A DNA stretch of 64,000 nucleotides, taken from Mycetocola lacteus (GTDB lineage: Bacteria; Actinomycetota; Actinomycetes; Actinomycetales; Microbacteriaceae). The notes under the pieces are model-generated. The model saw only the letters and a list, made by a program, of their open reading frames with translations, was not told the DNA's origin and made no database searches. The stretch spans positions 310,001 to 374,000 of the forward strand of contig NZ_RCUY01000001.1 of assembly GCF_003667575.1 (NCBI RefSeq). Reading direction: 5' to 3'. The position numbers and the translations under genes were made by a program. Position 1 is the stretch's first letter. Every line of letters starts with the position of its first letter. Shown here piece after piece: positions 59,787 through 64,000 of this stretch.

Positions 59787-60270
59787 CAACCTGTACCCGC
59801 CCTATCAGTACCTGCCCGGCTGGTTTTTTCTGGCCCTCGGGGTTGTGATCCTCGCGGTGGTGGCAATCCTCATCGTCGCCCGGCTGACGCGCCCCCTCAT
59901 CGAGCCGCCCCAGGGGCCCCCGGTCCCCGCCACCGATCCGGCCACGCTGACCGCCCAGGCCTACGGGGCGTTGCGCGCCGAGTACTTCGGCCGGCTCGAT
60001 CAGATTGAGTCCGAGTATCGCGCGGGCACCCTACAGCCCCACGATGTGCACGCCCGGCTGAGCGGTCTGGTGCGCGCCTATGTGAACGAGTACAGCGGTC
60101 TGGAAGCTCCCGTTCTGACCTTCACCGAGCTCTCCCGTCGGGGAGTCCCGCCGGTACTGTTGGATGCGCTGGGACGCTACTACTACCCCAGCCAGTTTGA
60201 TCCGCACACGATGGTGGATCCCCTCGCCGGCATCGCTATCGCTCGTCAGGTGGTGACCACATGGACCTAG
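59773..60270 (+). CDS. Single-pass membrane protein of the MoxR operon
   Basis: This 165-residue protein has one N-terminal helix (WFFLALGVVILAVVAILIVA) and a cytoplasmic domain with LTAQAYGALRAEYFGRLDQI and HARLSGLVRAYVNEYSGLEA. It holds the position of the DUF4129/DUF4381-like partner in other MoxR operons, but I cannot fix the family. The GTG start follows GGAGG and overlaps the DUF58 gene by 14 bases. Confidence 0.85.
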   Translation: MPVDNNLYPPYQYLPGWFFLALGVVILAVVAILIVARLTRPLIEPPQGPPVPATDPATLTAQAYGALRAEYFGRLDQIESEYRAGTLQPHDVHARLSGLVRAYVNEYSGLEAPVLTFTELSRRGVPPVLLDALGRYYYPSQFDPHTMVDPLAGIAIARQVVTTWT

Positions 60271-61250
60271 CATCCCCCTGGCTGCTGCTGATCACCCTGC
60301 TCATTCTCGGAGTCTCAATCACCGCCGGAATCCTGCTGGGCCGGCGAGATCCCGCCGCACGTCCCGGCACCGATCCGGTTGCCGTATCCCGCACCGACCG
60401 GCTGCGCGCGCTCCCCCGCTTCACCTCGGTCGTGCGCTCTCGAACCCGGGTTCTCGCCGGAATCCTGGTGCTGGGGTTTGTGGCGATCATCTTTGGCGGC
60501 ATCCTGATGGCCCGTCCAACCACCGAATCGGTGACCCGACCGCTGTCGCATAACCGGGACATCATGCTGTGCCTGGACGTCTCGGGCTCGATGACCGACG
60601 TGGACGCCGAGGTCATCGACACCTTCCTGGAACTCAGCAAGGGATTTGATGGCGAGCGGATCGGCCTGACGATCTTCAACAGCTCGGCCGCCCAGGTGTT
60701 CCCGCTGACCGATGACTATAAACTCGTCCGCGAGCAGCTCACCGCGATGCGAAAATCCCTCACCGATGACACCAGCCTTACCCCCGACTATTGGAAGGGC
60801 ACGCTCAACGGAACCGGGGCCTCGCTGATCGGTGACGGTCTGGCCGCCTGCGCGCTGCGCTTTGACCACATCGAAACCGACCGTTCCCGCTCGCTCATCT
60901 TCGCGACCGATAACGAGGAGTACGGGGCCTCAATCGTGAGCCTCGAGGAGGCCGCGGGCTACGCCACCAATAAGCAGATTCGTGTCTTCACGCTCAACCC
61001 GGTTGATGGGAACAACGCGAGCAACACGGATCGCCTGCGTGCGGCCACCGAGAGCACCGGCGGCGCGTACTATCCGCTGCGCGCGACCACCGCCGTGAGC
61101 GATATCATCGCCCAGGTTCAGTCGTCTCAGGCGCGGGCGCTGCGCGGGGAACCGCGCGTGATCCGGACCGATGATCCGGCCCTGTGGTCCGTGGCTCTGC
61201 TGATTGCCGGTGGCGGCTTTGTGGTGCTGGTGTGGAGGTTCCGACTGTGA
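60261..61250 (+). CDS. VWA-domain membrane protein (BatA-like)
   Basis: This 329-residue protein has two N-terminal helices (PWLLLITLLILGVSITAGIL and RVLAGILVLGFVAIIFGGIL), then a von Willebrand A domain, and a C-terminal helix. The metal-dependent adhesion site is intact: MLCLDVSGSMTDVDAEVID, with Thr in GERIGLTIFN-like context and IFATDNEEYG. It overlaps its upstream neighbour by ten bases and the next VWA gene by four. It is a likely substrate of MoxR. Confidence 0.93.
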   Translation: MDLASPWLLLITLLILGVSITAGILLGRRDPAARPGTDPVAVSRTDRLRALPRFTSVVRSRTRVLAGILVLGFVAIIFGGILMARPTTESVTRPLSHNRDIMLCLDVSGSMTDVDAEVIDTFLELSKGFDGERIGLTIFNSSAAQVFPLTDDYKLVREQLTAMRKSLTDDTSLTPDYWKGTLNGTGASLIGDGLAACALRFDHIETDRSRSLIFATDNEEYGASIVSLEEAAGYATNKQIRVFTLNPVDGNNASNTDRLRAATESTGGAYYPLRATTAVSDIIAQVQSSQARALRGEPRVIRTDDPALWSVALLIAGGGFVVLVWRFRL

Positions 61251-62254
61251 TTTTTCAACCGGTCCTTCATCCGGCCCTGCTGCTGGTGTTCCTGATTCCC
61301 ATCGTTGTGCTCGCGGCCATCGGGCTGGGACGCTCGAGCGCGCCCTCCGAGCGCTGGCGCTGGGTGGGGCGGATCGGGATGGCGGTGCTGCTGGCCACAA
61401 TCCTGCTGCGCCCGGGGCTGCCCGGTGGTAGCGCCGAAACCCTCAGCGCCAACACCGACGTCCTGCTCGTGGTGGATACCACCGCGAGCTCGATTGCCGA
61501 AGACTGGGGCAGCGACCATCAGCCCCGAATGGACGCGATCAAGAAGGACATCCAGGCGGTCATGGACCGTTATCCCGGTGCCCGCTTCGGCCTGATCAGC
61601 TTCGACCGTGAGGCCGAGATGCGGGTACCGATCACCGCCGACACCACTGCGTTGCGCTCGGCCCTGGATGGGCTGACCCCCGAGGTGACCCAGAACTCGC
61701 GCGGGACAAGCATCGGGGTGGCCGCCCCGCTACTCAAGGACGCGCTAGACCTGATCCGCAACTCCACCGAGGCCCGCGGACGCATGGTGTTCTACTTCGG
61801 TGACGGCGAGCAGACGGCGGATTCCACCCCCGAGAGTTTCGCCGACTCAGCCAAGCTCACCGATGGCGGCATGGTGCTGGGCTACGGGACGAAGCAGGGT
61901 GGCAAGATGCGCCAGACCACCGGCACCGTGGACGGCGGTGCGGCACCCTACATTGAGTATCAGGGGCAGCCTGCGCTCTCGGTCATCGATCAGGACAACC
62001 TGCGTACCATCGCCACAGAGCTCGGGGTGAAGTATGAGCTGCGCGAGCCGGGCAAAAAGCTGGCGCTCCCCGATCCTCCGACCACCACCACCTCGGGTAC
62101 CGCGAGCACGGGAGGCCACGTGGGCACGGCAATCGAACTGTATCCGTATGCGGCGGGACTGCTCGCCGCACTGCTGGGCGTCGAAATGGCAAACGCCCTG
62201 GCCCAGCTGATCCGACTGCGCCGCGGTGCCCTCGCGGCGAGAAAGGAACACTGA
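61247..62254 (+). CDS. Second VWA-domain membrane protein with altered MIDAS
   Basis: This 335-residue VWA protein has two N-terminal helices (LLLVFLIPIVVLAAIGLGRS and IGMAVLLATILLRPGLP) and a C-terminal helix. The first metal motif is VVDTTASSIAEDW, D-x-T-x-S in place of D-x-S-x-S. RFGLISFDREAEMR and VFYFGDGEQTADST follow. The GTG start overlaps the upstream stop in GTGA and follows GGAGG. It may form a heteromer with the first VWA protein. Confidence 0.91.
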   Translation: MIFQPVLHPALLLVFLIPIVVLAAIGLGRSSAPSERWRWVGRIGMAVLLATILLRPGLPGGSAETLSANTDVLLVVDTTASSIAEDWGSDHQPRMDAIKKDIQAVMDRYPGARFGLISFDREAEMRVPITADTTALRSALDGLTPEVTQNSRGTSIGVAAPLLKDALDLIRNSTEARGRMVFYFGDGEQTADSTPESFADSAKLTDGGMVLGYGTKQGGKMRQTTGTVDGGAAPYIEYQGQPALSVIDQDNLRTIATELGVKYELREPGKKLALPDPPTTTTSGTASTGGHVGTAIELYPYAAGLLAALLGVEMANALAQLIRLRRGALAARKEH

Positions 62255-63018
62255 TGTCCACATCGGCGCGCACGGTAGCCCAGCGCAACGTTCGTCGCGC
62301 CCGCGTGCGGCTGTGGACCGCGGTCGGAGCGCTGCCGTTCCTGCTGGCGGGATTGCTGCTGGTGATCAAGATCCTCAGCATCTACGCTTTTGCGCACCTG
62401 TCCCTGCTCAACGTGCACGCCGAGCGCTATACGGAGAGTGCGGCGGCTGCTCGGGGACTCTCCCCCGTGAATATCTTCGAGCCGTTCAAGGCCCCCTTCG
62501 ATCTGAGTGTGGGCCTGGCTGAGGATGGGCTTTTGACGGAGTCCCGGGAACAGCTGGAGGCGGCGCTGCCCCGCACCCCGGGCCTGGCGATCTGCACGGT
62601 GCGGATCAACCTGGCGATGGTGATCGAACGCCAGGGTGATCGAGCCACCCAGGAAAAGGATGTTCCCGGCGGGCAGAAGTTCTATCAGGAGGCGCTGAAA
62701 ACCATCGTGGAGACCTCGCCGAAGTGCCGCACCCCCGAGGCCGATCGGGCATCCTCCGATCCCTCGCGCAGCATGGATTCGAGCCTCACCACCACCGAGG
62801 AATCCATCCGCAGCAAGATTCTGCCGCCTCCGCCGCCGGACCAGGGTGGCGGCTCGGACTCCCCGCCACCGCCGCCCGAGGAGACCCCGCCACCGCCGCC
62901 CGGACCCTCGGATGATCAGTTGGACAAGCTCAAGAAGCAGCTCGAACAGGGTGATCAGGAGCGGGGCAACGGCGGCAATGAGCAGGGCGGCACCCCGGAT
63001 ACGGAGCGACCATGGTAA
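62254..63018 (+). CDS. Membrane protein with TPR-like region and Pro-rich tail
   Basis: This 254-residue protein has an N-terminal helix (LPFLLAGLLLVIKILSIYAF), an extracellular helical-repeat region containing DLSVGLAEDGLLTESREQLE, and a tail of proline runs (PPPPPEETPPPPPGP) followed by a charged Q/G/N-rich end. This resembles the TPR-bearing BatB/BatE position of MoxR operons. It starts in TGATG overlap with the VWA gene and overlaps the next gene by seven bases. Function unknown. Confidence 0.85.
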   Translation: MSTSARTVAQRNVRRARVRLWTAVGALPFLLAGLLLVIKILSIYAFAHLSLLNVHAERYTESAAAARGLSPVNIFEPFKAPFDLSVGLAEDGLLTESREQLEAALPRTPGLAICTVRINLAMVIERQGDRATQEKDVPGGQKFYQEALKTIVETSPKCRTPEADRASSDPSRSMDSSLTTTEESIRSKILPPPPPDQGGGSDSPPPPPEETPPPPPGPSDDQLDKLKKQLEQGDQERGNGGNEQGGTPDTERPW

Positions 63019-64000
63019 CCCGCAACGATCCCTACCTGGGTGGTAGCGAGGGAGCACCTCCGCCCCCGCCGCCCGGTGGCTATCGCGGCAACACACGGGT
63101 TTCTCGGATGATGCGTCCGGCGGCACCCCCGCTGCCCGCGCCCGTGGCACCCGCGCTGCCGGCACCGCGTCCGAGTTCGTCGCGGGCCGCGAAGATTGTC
63201 AGCGCGGTGGTACTCGCGCACGCACTGTGGCTGCTGTTTCGTCTGCTCCTGCCCGGTGCCAGCAGCTACTACTTCACGATCGGTGCCATCACCGTGCAGG
63301 TGCTGATGCTGATCGCCGCCATCGTGATCCTGGTGGGGCCACGTGGGCGTCGACTGGGCACGATCGCGCTGGTCGTAACGCTGTTTATCAACGTGGCAAC
63401 GGTCGGCTCGGTGTCAGCGCTGGAGAGCGCCCAGAGCGGGAACTACGACGACTATAAAACCTCCGAGCAGCGTAAATGGAACGCCTATCCGGGGATCCGC
63501 GGGGTTGATCCCGCCGAGATCCTCGACAAGCCCTCACTTGAGGAAAACATCGCGCGCACCGATGACCTGAACGCCAAATTGCGGGCGGCCCTCACCACCG
63601 AGTTCGGCATCACCTGGACGATGCACGGTGAAAACACCCTGCGCAATAACCGCAACGGGTACGGGGGCGAGTCGATGCTGGTGGACCGCAGCGGTCCGGT
63701 GTGGACGAGCGATCGCCCTATGCAGTCGGTGGCCGATAAGCGTCGACTTCGAGACGTGGTGAACCGCGTGATGCTGCAAAACGGGGTCTCCCGCACCATC
63801 GTGCTGAGCGATCCCAGCTATCAGTCCGATCCCGGCAACCTGGAGCGTTTCTACGGCAGTGCAAACCCCGATCAGCAGCACACCTGGTCGATGGTTTCGG
63901 TGGATCGGCAGGTCACGTTCTACATCGACGTCCAGATCTTCGATCTTTCCCAGGACCCCACCGGAGCCTTCCGCACCGAGCGCGAGGGCCAGTCTGCCCG
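63012..64000 (+). CDS. Membrane protein of the MoxR operon (partial, cut by window edge)
   Basis: The frame opens at an ATG at 63012, overlapping the previous gene by seven bases, and stays open to the window end (329 codons). A Pro-rich cytoplasmic N-terminus (residues 15-62) precedes three hydrophobic segments: AKIVSAVVLAHALWLLFRLL, ITVQVLMLIAAIVILVG and IALVVTLFINVATVGSV. A long extracellular domain follows with EFGITWTMHGENTLRNNRNG and HTWSMVSVDRQVTFYIDVQI. I do not recognise the family. Confidence 0.8.
   Translation, partial: MVTRNDPYLGGSEGAPPPPPPGGYRGNTRVSRMMRPAAPPLPAPVAPALPAPRPSSSRAAKIVSAVVLAHALWLLFRLLLPGASSYYFTIGAITVQVLMLIAAIVILVGPRGRRLGTIALVVTLFINVATVGSVSALESAQSGNYDDYKTSEQRKWNAYPGIRGVDPAEILDKPSLEENIARTDDLNAKLRAALTTEFGITWTMHGENTLRNNRNGYGGESMLVDRSGPVWTSDRPMQSVADKRRLRDVVNRVMLQNGVSRTIVLSDPSYQSDPGNLERFYGSANPDQQHTWSMVSVDRQVTFYIDVQIFDLSQDPTGAFRTEREGQSA

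Overview
The window is high-GC actinobacterial chromosome, most like the family Microbacteriaceae. Points in favour are the strong GC third-position bias, the tRNA-Gln/glmU/prs order, the MoxR-DUF58-VWA operon, LytR-CpsA-Psr and protein O-mannosyltransferase genes, sortase-E-like LAxTG anchors and several promoters that look leaderless. No phage, transposase, integrase or CRISPR array is visible. The assignment rests on gene content and style only; no 16S rRNA gene is present.

Region 1 (1-11.5 kb) is a carbohydrate and uronate region. It holds a sugar ABC importer (binding protein and two permeases, the last cut by the window edge), a divergent LacI regulator with a near-palindromic operator between them, glucuronate isomerase UxaC, 6-phosphogluconate dehydrogenase, and further on a GntR/FCD regulator and a ManD-type mannonate dehydratase. 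Between them (7.28-8.86 kb) lies an accessory patch with looser GC bias. It carries a duplicated two-gene cassette (a membrane protein with a GAF-like domain plus a tiny protein sharing an RWRGLR core). The membrane gene of one copy has collapsed into a frameshifted deletion remnant.

Region 2 (11.2-25.9 kb) carries a glutaredoxin-like protein, a GNAT-like protein, a TetR regulator divergent from a small membrane protein with two matching operators, prs-glmU-tRNA-Gln, a MarR regulator, the metQNI methionine importer, a GntR-MFS pair divergent from pyruvate oxidase poxB around a perfect palindrome, a HhH-GPD glycosylase and an ABC-F ATPase.

Region 3 (25.9-48.2 kb) mixes envelope and housekeeping genes: an LCP ligase, a VOC protein, a 2407-residue wall-anchored repeat protein, the metG-tatD-rsmA-ispE operon, rsmI divergent from a protein O-mannosyltransferase, a guanidinium exporter preceded by a clear guanidine-III riboswitch, metY with a CoA-binding protein, and a wall-anchored M14 carboxypeptidase.

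Region 4 (48.4-64 kb) holds a rhodanese-like protein lacking its catalytic cysteine, HrpA helicase, a flavin reductase behind a perfect palindrome, a second large wall-anchored protein, and a seven-gene MoxR/DUF58/VWA operon running off the end of the window.

The most unusual signals are: (a) the decaying duplicated cassette at 7.3-8.9 kb; (b) short duplicate copies of gene 3' ends just downstream of uxaC, poxB and hrpA, of which the poxB copy encodes the same residues with only synonymous changes; (c) the guanidine-III riboswitch; (d) the giant modular surface protein; and (e) the cysteine-less rhodanese. Much of the rest is ordinary, well-conserved gene content.
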